A DNA stretch of 64,000 nt. It comes from an uncultured Eubacteriales bacterium. GTDB lineage: Bacteria > Bacillota > Clostridia > Oscillospirales > CAG-272. The position numbers and the translations under genes are program-made. The notes under the pieces were generated by a model, which saw only the letters and a program-made list of their open reading frames with translations, made no database searches and had not been told where the DNA came from. This document shows positions 47,377 through 56,437 of the stretch, one piece after another. Every line of letters starts with the position of its first letter. Within the stretch, counting starts at the first letter, position 1. The DNA lies in assembly GCA_934394585.1 (NCBI GenBank), contig CAKRQU010000004.1, positions 16,634-80,633 of the forward strand, in the 5' to 3' direction.

Positions 47377-49224
47377 ACGGTACGCCGCGAATATGCAGCA
47401 AGACTCCGCGAAAAAGCGAATAATCTCCCGCTTTGTCCCGGCGTCTATATAATGAAAAATTCCTCCGGCAAGGTAATATACGTCGGCAAAAGCCGCGCCC
47501 TGAAAAACAGGGTTTCGCAATATTTCCGCGACGGCGATTTTAAAAATAACAAAACCGACGCCATGACATACAATGTTTTCGATTTCGATTACATTCTGTG
47601 CGAAACGGAAACGGAAGCGCTGACGCTCGAAAACAATCTGATAAAGCTTTACCGTCCACGCTACAATATCCTGCTGAAGGACGACAAAACATATCCTTAT
47701 CTCGTAGCCACGCTCGGCGAGGAATATCCGCGGCTGATACTTTCGCGCAAAAGAGAGGCGGACAAAAACAAATATTACGGTCCGTACACGGGCGCGGGCA
47801 CGGTAAATTCCGTTATCGCCGCGCTGGAAAAAACATTCGGGCTTCCCTCCTGCAAAAAGCATTTTCCGCGTGATATAGGAAAAGTAAAGCATTGCCTTTA
47901 CAAAAAAATGGGATGTATCGCCCCGTGCGAAGGAAATATAACACCGGAGGAATACCGCGCGCGTTTTCATGAAGCGATATCGTTTCTCGACGGCAAGGAA
48001 AACGACATAATCTCCTCGCTGACGGAAAAAATGGAATACGCCTCGGAAAATCTGATGTTTGAAGCGGCGGCTGATTACCGCGACAGAATAGCCGCGATAA
48101 AAAGGCTCGGCGAAAAGCAGCGCGTACTCTGCTCTCCCGATACGGACAGAGATATCATCGGCTGGTATGTGGGCGAAGATATATGCGCGGTATGCGTTTT
48201 CTATATACGCGCGGGCAGGTTGCTCGATTCGCAAAGCTTTCTTTTTTCGGGCGGCGAAATATTCGATGATGCCGCAGTATGCTCGTTTATATTCGAGCTT
48301 TACAGCATGCGCGACTATATCCCGCATGAAATAATCCTCGCCGACGAGATAGCGGAGGAGGAACGTGAAGCGGCGGAAAACTGGCTCCGCGAAAAAGCCG
48401 GATGCGCGATAAAGCTGAAAATATCGCGTCGCGGCGAGCTTCACAAATTCTGCGAAACGGTGAAAGAAAACGCCGAAACGCGTGCAAACGAATACAGAAA
48501 AAGCAGCGAGCAGACGGAAAAATCGCTCGCGCGGCTTGCTTCGCTCTGTGCTCTGGAGGTTTTGCCGGAGCGCATAGAGGCTTTTGACATTTCGAATTAC
48601 GGAAACGAAAATATCACCGCAGGCATGGTGGTTTTTGAAAATGCAAAGCCCAAAAAAAGCGACTACAGATTATATAAAATAAAATCCACCGACGGGCAGG
48701 ATGATTACGGTTCCATGCGCGAGGCGCTTTCACGCAGGCTGGCGCATCTTTCCGACGATGGAGCAAAGGCGCCAGATCTCATTCTTCTCGACGGCGGAAA
48801 AAATCACGTGGCTGTGATAACGGCGCTGATGCGTGAAATGAAAATAAACATTCCCGTGCTCGGCATGGTAAAGGACGAGCATCACAAAACCCGCGCGCTG
48901 GTAAGCGAATACGGAGAAATTTCCATCGCCGCGGAGCAGGCGGTTTTCATGCTGATATATAAAATTCAGGAGGAAGTTCACCGCTTCACCGTTTCACACA
49001 TGACAAAAGCGAAACGCAAAAAAGAAACCACCTCCGTACTCGAAAAAATCGACGGCATAGGCGCTGCAAAAGCAAAAGCGCTGCTTTCGCATTTCGGCGG
49101 GCTGGCGGCGGTAAAAAACGCCGATATCGAAAAGCTCTGCGAGGTGCGCGGCATAACACCCGACATAGCGGGAAAAATAAAAGAATATTTTTCAAAAAGC
49201 GGAAACGAAAGGAAAAAATCATGA
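47377..49224 (+). CDS. uvrC: Excinuclease ABC subunit C, apparent ACG start
   Basis: Makes the two nucleotide-excision incisions with UvrB. The 615-residue protein includes the GIY-YIG nuclease (LPLCPGVYIM, then VIYVGKSRALKNRV), the UvrB-interaction region, the RNase H-like nuclease (FDISNYG), and C-terminal helix-hairpin-helix motifs (IDGIGAAKAKALL, VRGITPDIAG). The first ATG (47452) lies inside the GIY motif, so it cannot be the true start. No ATG, GTG or TTG occurs in frame between the preceding stop (47356-47358) and 47452. An ACG at 47377 lies 8 bases past AGGAGG (47363-47368) and fits the family start. It overlaps rsmD by four bases. Confidence 0.92.
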   Translation, partial: TVRREYAARLREKANNLPLCPGVYIMKNSSGKVIYVGKSRALKNRVSQYFRDGDFKNNKTDAMTYNVFDFDYILCETETEALTLENNLIKLYRPRYNILLKDDKTYPYLVATLGEEYPRLILSRKREADKNKYYGPYTGAGTVNSVIAALEKTFGLPSCKKHFPRDIGKVKHCLYKKMGCIAPCEGNITPEEYRARFHEAISFLDGKENDIISSLTEKMEYASENLMFEAAADYRDRIAAIKRLGEKQRVLCSPDTDRDIIGWYVGEDICAVCVFYIRAGRLLDSQSFLFSGGEIFDDAAVCSFIFELYSMRDYIPHEIILADEIAEEEREAAENWLREKAGCAIKLKISRRGELHKFCETVKENAETRANEYRKSSEQTEKSLARLASLCALEVLPERIEAFDISNYGNENITAGMVVFENAKPKKSDYRLYKIKSTDGQDDYGSMREALSRRLAHLSDDGAKAPDLILLDGGKNHVAVITALMREMKINIPVLGMVKDEHHKTRALVSEYGEISIAAEQAVFMLIYKIQEEVHRFTVSHMTKAKRKKETTSVLEKIDGIGAAKAKALLSHFGGLAAVKNADIEKLCEVRGITPDIAGKIKEYFSKSGNERKKS

Positions 49225-49787
49225 GAATAATCACAGGAAGCGCGCGCGGCATAACGCTGAAAACACTTGAAGGCGACAATACCAGACCCACTCCCGAAAG
49301 AGTAAAGGAAGCTGTTTTCAGTTCCATCCAGTTTGATATAGAGGGCAAAACCATGCTCGATCTTTTCGCCGGTTCGGGGCAGATGGGACTGGAAGCACTG
49401 AGCCGCGGCGCCGAAAAAGTAACATTTGCCGACGCTTCGCGCGACGCGATAAACATTGTCACCGAAAATGCGAAAAAAACGAAGCTTTATCAGCGTGCAA
49501 ACGTGCTCTGCATGGATTGGCAATCGTATATAAAAGCGGCGGGCGGCAGAAACCGTTTTGACTATATTTATCTCGATCCGCCTTATGCTCTCGGCATACT
49601 GCCAGAGGTGCTGACGGCGATATATGATGCGGATATGGCAGACGAAGCTTCGCTCGTGATATGCGAAAGCGAAAAGCCGCTGAAAACAGCGGAAAATGTG
49701 ATGCTCGCCGCACGCTATGACGAGATAAAAAGCGTGAAATACGGCAGGGTTTATATAACTTATCTGAAACCGAAGGCAGGCGAATGA
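49221..49787 (+). CDS. rsmD: 16S rRNA G966 N2-methyltransferase RsmD
   Basis: Methylates 16S rRNA in the 30S head. 188 residues: MRIITGSARGITLKTL, a SAM-binding LDLFAGSGQMGLEALSRGA, and the catalytic YLDPPYALG. Overlaps uvrC and coaD by four bases each, and the rsmD-coaD pair is a common Firmicutes arrangement. Normal length. Confidence 0.96.
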   Translation: MRIITGSARGITLKTLEGDNTRPTPERVKEAVFSSIQFDIEGKTMLDLFAGSGQMGLEALSRGAEKVTFADASRDAINIVTENAKKTKLYQRANVLCMDWQSYIKAAGGRNRFDYIYLDPPYALGILPEVLTAIYDADMADEASLVICESEKPLKTAENVMLAARYDEIKSVKYGRVYITYLKPKAGE

Positions 49788-50266
49788 GCATGAAAAAGAT
49801 TGCATTGACCGCAGGAACCTTTGACCCAGTTACGACGGGACATATTGATATAATCCGCCGCGCGGCGGAGATTTTCGACGAAGTCATAGTGGCAGTTTAT
49901 ACAAATCCCGCGAAAAACACTCTGCTCACCGAAGAAACACGGCTGAAAGCCGTTTCGGCGGCTGTAGCCGATATGCCGAATGTGCGCGCGGTGAAAGGTG
50001 AAGGGCTGATCGCCGATTTCGCAAAGAAATGCGGCGCATGCGCCATAGTAAAAGGCGTTCGCGGCATAGCGGATTTTTCGTATGAGGAAGAAATGGCTCT
50101 GGCAAACAGAGCTGTTTCCGGCATAGAAACGCTGCTTCTCTTTTCGGGTGCCGAATGCATGCATATCAGCTCCACGCTGGTGCGCGAGCTTTACAGATGC
50201 GGCAGAGATTACAGCGCGTACATCCCCGCCGCCGCCTACGAAATAGTTTCCGAAAATCTCAAATAA
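49784..50266 (+). CDS. coaD: Phosphopantetheine adenylyltransferase
   Basis: Penultimate step of coenzyme A synthesis. 160 residues with the nucleotidyltransferase loop TAGTFDPVTTGHIDIIRRA (T/HxGH motif), KGVRGIADFSYEEEMALANR and the closing ISSTLVRELYRCGRD. Two in-frame starts (MSM) are close together; I use the first, which overlaps rsmD. A strong terminator follows. Confidence 0.97.
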   Translation: MSMKKIALTAGTFDPVTTGHIDIIRRAAEIFDEVIVAVYTNPAKNTLLTEETRLKAVSAAVADMPNVRAVKGEGLIADFAKKCGACAIVKGVRGIADFSYEEEMALANRAVSGIETLLLFSGAECMHISSTLVRELYRCGRDYSAYIPAAAYEIVSENLK

Positions 50267-50277
50267 ATATGTTTTGC

Positions 50278-50314
50278 AAAACCCTCCGCGGATTTTCCGC
50301 GGAGGGTTTTTGTT
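50278..50314 (+). terminator. Terminator of the uvrC-rsmD-coaD unit
   Basis: Perfect 12-bp arms ACCCTCCGCGGA (50281-50292 with 50296-50307), then T residues. Confidence 0.94.
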
Positions 50315-50332
50315 TTTCTTTGCAGAAAAATA

Positions 50333-50530
50333 AGAAAAAGAAGCGTGGGGGTACTTTTGCGTAAAAGTACACAAAAGAAGTTGCTATTTGCCAAGAGGGG
50401 GCGGGCGACCGCAGTCGCCCTCTTTCCTTTCTTCGCGAAAAGAAAATATGAGCGGCAAGCGCCGCCCGCTTCTTTTCCCCGCTTTTCTGCACAGAAAAGT
50501 AACCATCATTTCCTTCGCAAAGGAAATAAA
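50333..50530. repeat. Fragment of repeat-flank hairpin modules
   Basis: Successive short hairpins: a 20-bp inverted repeat (50351-50370, GTACTTTTGC half), TTTCTTCGCGAAAAGAAA and CTTTTCTGCACAGAAAAG, along with GC-rich GGGCGACCGCAGTCGCCC and GCGGCAAGCGCCGC. These modules recur next to the 428-bp repeats, but the 428-bp core itself is absent here. Confidence 0.7.
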
Positions 50531-50566
50531 CTTTTTCCTCTTTTTTTATTTTTTTATAAAAAACTA

Positions 50567-50595
50567 TTGTAATTTCAGAAAATTTCAGTTATAAT
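50567..50595 (+). promoter_or_regulatory. Promoter of the dcw operon (PmraZ)
   Basis: TTGTAA (50567-50572), 17-base spacer, TATAAT (50590-50595); predicted start around 50602. Confidence 0.85.
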
Positions 50596-50601
50596 ATAGT
50601 A

Positions 50602-50630
50602 GAAGTGGTGCGAAGTGGTGTGAAGTGGTG
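50602..50630 (+). promoter_or_regulatory. Three MraZ operator boxes
   Basis: GAAGTGGTG occurs three times at 50602-50610, 50612-50620 and 50622-50630, exactly 10 bp apart. Phased direct repeats of this G-rich type, close to the mraZ start site, are the established target of MraZ, which represses its own operon in the bacteria studied. Confidence 0.8.
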
Positions 50631-50632
50631 AA

Positions 50633-50660
50633 TTTTCCACAGAGTTTTCCACTTTTCCAC
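50633..50660 (+). repeat. Three TTTTCCAC repeats after the MraZ boxes
   Basis: TTTTCCAC at 50633-50640, 50645-50652 and 50653-50660. Read on the minus strand they are GTGGAAAA, sharing GTGG with the MraZ boxes; TTTTCCACA also resembles a DnaA box. See findings. Confidence 0.6.
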
Positions 50661-50712
50661 AGGCAGTGGTTTAAATCCATGGCAAATCATAGAAAAAAAG
50701 GAGGCGTTTTCC

Positions 50713-51132
50713 GTGTTTCTCGGCGAGTATTCCCACACAGTCGATTCAAAAGGCAGAGTTTTCATTCCCGCGAAATATCGCGAGGAGCTCGGCTCCAAAT
50801 TTGTAATAACAAAATCCACGGATAAATGCCTTTCCGTTTATCCTATGGAATACTGGAATGCATACGTTGCAAAAATAGAAGCTTTGCCCACGGCACAGGC
50901 TGTAAAAATACGCAGATTTGTATTTGCACAGGCATGCGATGTGGAGCAGGATTCTCAGGGACGCGCTCTTCTCTCCCAGAGCCTGCGCGATTATGCGGAA
51001 ATAAAAGATAACGCCGTGGTGATAGGTCTTGGTTCTTATCTCGAAATATGGTCCGGTGAAAACTGGAGTGCCGCTTCCGCAGACGTCGATGCAAAAGAAG
51101 TGGAAGAACTGATGATAGGGCTGGGCTTCTGA
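50713..51132 (+). CDS. mraZ: Transcriptional regulator MraZ, GTG start
   Basis: Two AbrB-like MraZ repeats in 139 residues ([20 protein letters not shown] and [18 protein letters not shown]) form a ring-shaped DNA-binding protein that controls the division and wall operon. The GTG at 50713-50715 follows AAAGGAGGCG. Three phased boxes lie 80-110 bases upstream, so autoregulation is expected. It overlaps rsmH by one base. Confidence 0.96.
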   Translation: MFLGEYSHTVDSKGRVFIPAKYREELGSKFVITKSTDKCLSVYPMEYWNAYVAKIEALPTAQAVKIRRFVFAQACDVEQDSQGRALLSQSLRDYAEIKDNAVVIGLGSYLEIWSGENWSAASADVDAKEVEELMIGLGF

Positions 51133-52088
51133 TGGCTGAAGAAATAAAATTTTCTCATTACTCCGTGATGCTCGGCGAATGCATAGATATGCTTGATATA
51201 AAACCCGACGGCATATACGCGGACTGCACGCTCGGCGGCGGCGGTCATTCGCTGGAAATAGCAAAAAGGCTCACTACAGGCAGGCTGATATCGATAGATA
51301 CGGACGAATGCGCCATAGCGGCGGCAAAAAAACGTCTCTCGGATTACGCCGCAAAAATAACTTTCGTACACAACAATTTTTCAAATATATCGCAGATATT
51401 CGATGAACTCGGCATAGACGGCATAGACGGCGCACTGATAGATCTCGGCGTTTCGTCATATCAGCTCGATACGCCAGAGCGCGGCTTTTCCTATAATACG
51501 GATGCGCCCCTCGACATGCGCATGAATGCGCAGGGCTCCCCCGAGGATACGAAAAGCGCCTATACCGTAGTAAACAATTACAGCGAAAGCGAGCTGAAAA
51601 GAATACTTTTCGAATACGGCGAAGAAAACTTCGCGCCGAAAATAGCTTCCGCCATAGTAAAAGCGCGTGAAAACGCACCGATAAAAACCACACTCGAGCT
51701 GGTGGACATAATAAAAAGCGTGATGCCGAAAAAAGTTCTCGCCGTGGGTCATCACCCCGCAAAAAGAACTTTTCAGGCGATCCGTATAGAGGTAAACAAC
51801 GAGCTGGGAATAATAGCCCCGACGCTCCGCGCACTGGTAGCCGCGCTGAAAAGCGGCGGCGTGCTCGCGGTGCTCACATTTCATTCGCTGGAAGACAGGA
51901 TAGTGAAAAAGACTTTTGCGGAACTGGCGCAGGGCTGTATATGCCCGCCTTCCTTCCCTGTCTGTGTATGCGGTAACAAACCGAAAATAGAAATCCTCAC
52001 GCGCAAGCCCATGCTTCCCTCCGAAGCGGAGATAAACGAAAATAACCGCTCGCACAGCGCAAAGCTTCGCGCGGCAAAAAAATTGTAA
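51132..52088 (+). CDS. rsmH: 16S rRNA C1402 N4-methyltransferase RsmH (MraW)
   Basis: 318 residues. SAM-binding [37 protein letters not shown] and [14 protein letters not shown] are the family signatures. The gene follows mraZ with a one-base overlap, as in nearly all dcw clusters. Confidence 0.98.
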   Translation: MAEEIKFSHYSVMLGECIDMLDIKPDGIYADCTLGGGGHSLEIAKRLTTGRLISIDTDECAIAAAKKRLSDYAAKITFVHNNFSNISQIFDELGIDGIDGALIDLGVSSYQLDTPERGFSYNTDAPLDMRMNAQGSPEDTKSAYTVVNNYSESELKRILFEYGEENFAPKIASAIVKARENAPIKTTLELVDIIKSVMPKKVLAVGHHPAKRTFQAIRIEVNNELGIIAPTLRALVAALKSGGVLAVLTFHSLEDRIVKKTFAELAQGCICPPSFPVCVCGNKPKIEILTRKPMLPSEAEINENNRSHSAKLRAAKKL

Positions 52089-52110
52089 ATTCATAAGAAA
52101 GGGCAAGGTC

Positions 52111-52593
52111 ATGGAAAACAAAAAGAAAAAATCCGGCAGTATCGGCGGATTTGTAAAAAAATATATGACAGATGTTTCGAGCGGCGGCGTTAAATACAGC
52201 ACCGTAAAAACAGGCGAGAAAAAGAAATTTCCCATATATATCGCGGCTTTTGCCCTGCTTATCACGGCGATGCTGATGTTTATAGTATTTTCCTTTGTTC
52301 AGGTGGCTCAGCTCCGCGCCGATATAAACAAAATGGACAGCGAAATTTCCAAAGTGGAAAAAGAAATAAATTCCCGCACGCGCGATATAGAAGCAAAATA
52401 CAAAGATACCGATTTTGAAGCGCGCGCAAGAGAAATGGGAATGACCGACAGCAAATATATGCAATATCTCCCTCGCGACAAGGAGGAAAACGTAAGCACG
52501 GTGGTATACGGCGGGGACAAAGGCAAAAATTCCGGTTCGCTTCTTTCCGTCATAGGTCGCGGATTTTCAAAGCTGATAGAATTTATCAACTGA
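52111..52593 (+). CDS. ftsL: FtsL-like cell-division protein
   Basis: 160 residues: an N-terminal cytosolic basic part, one membrane helix (FPIYIAAFALLITAMLMFI, about residues 44-66) and an outer coiled coil (VAQLRADINKMDSEISKVEKEI). This FtsL/DivIC architecture and the position between rsmH and the FtsI-type gene identify it as the septal FtsL partner of the FtsQ(DivIB)-DivIC complex. FtsL is too divergent for sequence identity alone, so the call rests on architecture and place. Confidence 0.87.
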   Translation: MENKKKKSGSIGGFVKKYMTDVSSGGVKYSTVKTGEKKKFPIYIAAFALLITAMLMFIVFSFVQVAQLRADINKMDSEISKVEKEINSRTRDIEAKYKDTDFEARAREMGMTDSKYMQYLPRDKEENVSTVVYGGDKGKNSGSLLSVIGRGFSKLIEFIN

Positions 52594-52708
52594 TAAGGAA
52601 TAAATTTTATCTGCGCAAATATAATATTACAAGTAAACGGCTTTTGGTGGGCAGGGAGAATGTAAAATATTGCTCTTTGCTCACTTTGCTTTAAAAACGG
52701 AGGCGAAA

Positions 52709-54943
52709 ATGAGCGGGAAATTCAGCGAAAAGCCGGATTCTCTTACCGGGCGCACGAGCAGGACGATGCGCGTGCGTTCTCTTTCGGTGATTTGTGCCGC
52801 CACCTTTATCGCGGCTGTGCTGATAGGCAGGCTTATTTATCTGCAGCTGATAAGAAACGACCATTACAAAAGGCTTGTCATAGAGCAGATGATATATGAA
52901 GTTTCCACAGGAAGCGCGCGCGGGAATATATATGACCGCAATCGCGTGGCGCTGGCGACGAATTATACCACGGAGCGCGTTTTCATTTCGCCATACGATA
53001 TGAAAAGCGACGCCGAGCGCGAGCTTGTGGCAAAAGGACTTTCCGAAATACTGGACGTAGATTACGATACGATACTGGAAAAGACAAAAAAGGTAAACAG
53101 AAAAGACGAAACAATAAAAAAGAACGTGGAAAAAGAGGATGCCGACAAAGTAAGGCAGTTTATCCTCGACAACGAGCTTTCCGGCTGCATACACCTCGTG
53201 GAAACAGCGTCGCGTATATATCCTTACAGCACGCTCGCTTCCCATGCGATAGGTTTTTGCGGCGCGGACGGCGGACTCTACGGGCTGGAATATCAATATG
53301 ACAAAATACTCACGGGCATAAGCGGCAGAATAGTTTCCGCGCAAAACGGAAAAGGCGGCGATATGCCTTATCAGTACGAGCAGTACATAGATGCGCAGAA
53401 CGGCGCAAATCTGATAACCACGATAGATTACAAAATTCAGAGCTATCTGGAAAAATATCTGGAGCAGGCGGTAGTGGAATCTGCGGCGAAATCGCGTGCC
53501 TGCGGAATAATAATGGATCCGAAAACAGGCGAGATTTACGCCATGGCGACTTATCCTTATTTTGATCTCAATTCACCATATACCCCCGTTTCATATTATG
53601 AAAGCGAGCTTACCGCGGCGGAGCAGACTTACGGGAAAGACAGCGAAAAATACCGCAGCGCCGTTTCCAATGTGCTTTTCAAAACATGGAACAACAAAGC
53701 CATCACGGAAACATACGAGCCCGGCTCCACATCCAAGGTTTTCACCACATCGATGGCACTGGAAGAGGGCAAAGCCACTCTTTCCGATACATTCTACTGC
53801 AAAGGCTCGTATACCGTGGCGGGATGGTCGCGCCCGATACGTTGCCACAAAACCACGGGACATGGCACGCTCGATTTTGCGGGCGCTCTCCAGCAGTCCT
53901 GCAACCCCGCTATGATGATGCTCGCGGAAAGAATAGGCGCGGGCACATTCATTGATTATTTCCGAAATTTCGGTCTGAGCGAAAAAACAGGCATAGATCT
54001 CCCGGGCGAAGGTTCTTCCATATACAAAGAAAACCTTTCCGGCGTAGACCTCGCCGTTTATTCATTCGGACAGAGATATAATGTAACGGCAATTCAGCAG
54101 ATCACGGCTGTAGCCGCAGTGGCAAACGGCGGCACTCTCGTGACGCCCCATCTCGTAAAAGAAATAGTGGACGACGACGGCAATATTCTCGCCTCCTTCG
54201 GCACTATGGCAAAAAGACAGGTGATAAGCGCTTCCACTTCGGCTACGATAAGCAAAATCCTCGCGGACGGCGTTTCCGGAAACGGCGGCGCACGCAATGC
54301 TTACGTGGCAGGCTACAAAGTAGCTGCGAAAACAGGCACATCCGAAAAAGGCACCGGCGGCGGCAGAATAGCTTCCACCGTGGCTTACGCACCCGCGGAC
54401 GATCCGCAGGTTATCTGCATAATCATAGTCGACGAACCGACGCGCGGTTCCATATACGGCAGTACGGTGGCTGCGCCTTATGTTTCAAAGGTGCTCGCCG
54501 AGGTTCTTCCCTATCTTGGCATAGAACCCGAATACGCCGACGGAGAAAACATCACTCTCGAAAATCTCCGCGGAACATCGCTCGACGCGGCAAAATCCCG
54601 CCTTTCAAAGCTGGGACTTTCCTGCGAAATAGTCGGCAGCGGCACAAGCATAGTAAATCAGGTTCCCGCTTCGGGCAGCAAAATGTCGCGCGAAAACGGA
54701 AAAGTCATACTCTATACTGAAAGCGGCACGGAAAAGCTGACGGCTGTAGTGCCGAAGGTAATAGGACTTTCGGCGCAGGAAGCAAACAAACTGCTCTGCG
54801 ACGCGGGCTTCAATGTAAAAATAGACGGCGCCACGGGAAGCGAAGGCGCGGTAGTCGTATCGCAATCGCTCACCGTAGGCACGGTAGCCGAAAAAGGCAC
54901 GGTAATAACAATAGATATGCGTCATACCGACGGAACGGACTGA
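52709..54943 (+). CDS. Class B penicillin-binding protein, FtsI/SpoVD type, with PASTA domains
   Basis: Septal transpeptidase of 744 residues. The start follows ACGGAGG (codons before it are leader). It has one membrane helix (about 24-44) and a dimerisation domain. The transpeptidase motifs are S340-TSK, S397CN and K541TG. Two PASTA domains follow at about 605-672 and 673-740. PASTA-bearing class B enzymes occur in both FtsI (PBP2x) and SpoVD; dcw position favours the division enzyme. No sign of altered active-site motifs. Followed by murE after 48 bases. Confidence 0.95.
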   Translation: MSGKFSEKPDSLTGRTSRTMRVRSLSVICAATFIAAVLIGRLIYLQLIRNDHYKRLVIEQMIYEVSTGSARGNIYDRNRVALATNYTTERVFISPYDMKSDAERELVAKGLSEILDVDYDTILEKTKKVNRKDETIKKNVEKEDADKVRQFILDNELSGCIHLVETASRIYPYSTLASHAIGFCGADGGLYGLEYQYDKILTGISGRIVSAQNGKGGDMPYQYEQYIDAQNGANLITTIDYKIQSYLEKYLEQAVVESAAKSRACGIIMDPKTGEIYAMATYPYFDLNSPYTPVSYYESELTAAEQTYGKDSEKYRSAVSNVLFKTWNNKAITETYEPGSTSKVFTTSMALEEGKATLSDTFYCKGSYTVAGWSRPIRCHKTTGHGTLDFAGALQQSCNPAMMMLAERIGAGTFIDYFRNFGLSEKTGIDLPGEGSSIYKENLSGVDLAVYSFGQRYNVTAIQQITAVAAVANGGTLVTPHLVKEIVDDDGNILASFGTMAKRQVISASTSATISKILADGVSGNGGARNAYVAGYKVAAKTGTSEKGTGGGRIASTVAYAPADDPQVICIIIVDEPTRGSIYGSTVAAPYVSKVLAEVLPYLGIEPEYADGENITLENLRGTSLDAAKSRLSKLGLSCEIVGSGTSIVNQVPASGSKMSRENGKVILYTESGTEKLTAVVPKVIGLSAQEANKLLCDAGFNVKIDGATGSEGAVVVSQSLTVGTVAEKGTVITIDMRHTDGTD

Positions 54944-54991
54944 AATAAAAAACGCGGAAGTTGAAAATATATTTTTGACGGAGGCGTTATT

Positions 54992-56434
54992 ATGAAATTT
55001 CACGATATTGTTTTTGAAAACGAAATACTCTGCGGCACGGCGGCAGCGCCGGTGCAAATACGCGGCATAGCGGAAAATCCCCGCTTTGCCCACGCGGGCG
55101 ATGTGCTTTTCTGCCATAAAATGTCGCCCGATATCGCAAAGGAAGCCGAAAGCGCGGGCGTATGCGCCATAGTCACGGGCTACGGCGAATACGCATGCGA
55201 AAATATTCCCTGCTTTTATGTGGAAAATGTGCGCGCTTCTCTTGCGCTGGCGTATCTGCGCATGGCAGGCAATCCGCAGAAAAAACTGCGTTTTATCGGC
55301 ATCACGGGGACAAACGGAAAATCCACCGTGTGCCTGATGATATCTCATATTCTGAGAAAAGCGGGCTACCGCACGGGAATAATAGGAACTCTTTTTTCCG
55401 ATTGCGGAGACGGCAGAGAGGAAAGCGCGTATACCACTCCCCCGCCCGCCATACTCGCGCGCGAGCTCGCCCGTATGTGCGAAAACGGCATAGATACGGC
55501 GGTGATGGAGGTTTCCTCCCACGCGCTCGCGCAGGAACGCGTATACGGGATAGATTTTGATATAGGCATATTTACAAATCTCACTCATGACCATCTCGAT
55601 TTTCACGGCGATGCGGCATCATACTCGCGCGCAAAGGAAAAGCTTTTTTCCCACAGCAGGGTGAGCCTGATAAATGCCGACGACGGCTCCGCATACAAAA
55701 TGGCATGGGCAGCATCGGGCGATGTTTTCTATTACGGCGAAAAAAGCGAGGCGGAATTTTATTTTGAAAACGAAAAAATTTCCGTTCGCGGTTCACACTT
55801 TGATTTTCACATCGCACCGGGCAATATATCACATACTATACCCGTAAAAATACTTCCCGTGGGAAGATTCAATATTTACAATGCCGCGGCGGCACTCGCG
55901 TGCGCATACCTTTTCGGCGTGCGTTCCGATATGCTCGGCGATGCTCTCTGCGATTTTCCTCCCGTAACGGGCAGAATGGAAAGAATATACAGCGGCGATT
56001 TCGATATCATATCGGACTACGCACATACACCCGACGCGCTCTGCAAAGCAATAGAAAACCTGCGTGAAATCTACAGCGGGAAAATAATAACGCTTTTCGG
56101 TTGCGGCGGCGAAAGGGATAAGACAAAGCGCCCCGAAATGGGTGAAATAGCGACGCGCCTCTCCGACATGGTGATAGTGACATCCGACAATCCCCGCTCG
56201 GAGGATCCCGACGAAATAATCCGCGACATACTCGCGGGCATAGCAAAAGAAAATTATATAACCGAAAAAGACCGCGCAAAAGCCATCGCCACGGCAATAG
56301 ATACGGCAAAAAAAGGCGATGTGATACTTCTCGCGGGAAAAGGACACGAAAACTACATTATAGATAAAAACGGAAAACACGATTTTTGCGAAAGAGAAAC
56401 AGCACTCAAAATAATAAAAGAAAAGGATTTGTGA
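54992..56434 (+). CDS. murE: UDP-MurNAc-tripeptide synthetase MurE, meso-DAP type
   Basis: Adds the third amino acid to the peptidoglycan stem. 480 residues with ATP loop TGTNGKST, HDHLDFHG, and TSDNPRSEDP. The DNPR motif in the substrate pocket marks enzymes using meso-diaminopimelate instead of lysine. So the wall is probably DAP-based. It lies 48 bases from the PBP gene and 3 bases from murF. Confidence 0.96.
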   Translation: MKFHDIVFENEILCGTAAAPVQIRGIAENPRFAHAGDVLFCHKMSPDIAKEAESAGVCAIVTGYGEYACENIPCFYVENVRASLALAYLRMAGNPQKKLRFIGITGTNGKSTVCLMISHILRKAGYRTGIIGTLFSDCGDGREESAYTTPPPAILARELARMCENGIDTAVMEVSSHALAQERVYGIDFDIGIFTNLTHDHLDFHGDAASYSRAKEKLFSHSRVSLINADDGSAYKMAWAASGDVFYYGEKSEAEFYFENEKISVRGSHFDFHIAPGNISHTIPVKILPVGRFNIYNAAAALACAYLFGVRSDMLGDALCDFPPVTGRMERIYSGDFDIISDYAHTPDALCKAIENLREIYSGKIITLFGCGGERDKTKRPEMGEIATRLSDMVIVTSDNPRSEDPDEIIRDILAGIAKENYITEKDRAKAIATAIDTAKKGDVILLAGKGHENYIIDKNGKHDFCERETALKIIKEKDL

Positions 56435-56437
56435 AAA

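Noticed and set aside
47452..47454. ATG as the uvrC start
   Set aside because: It would remove the GIY motif of the nuclease; the conserved reading frame continues upstream to ACG at 47377.
50633..50661. Replication origin at the mraZ leader
   Set aside because: Two DnaA-like TTTTCCACA sites only, no AT-rich unwinding region with dnaA/dnaN nearby.
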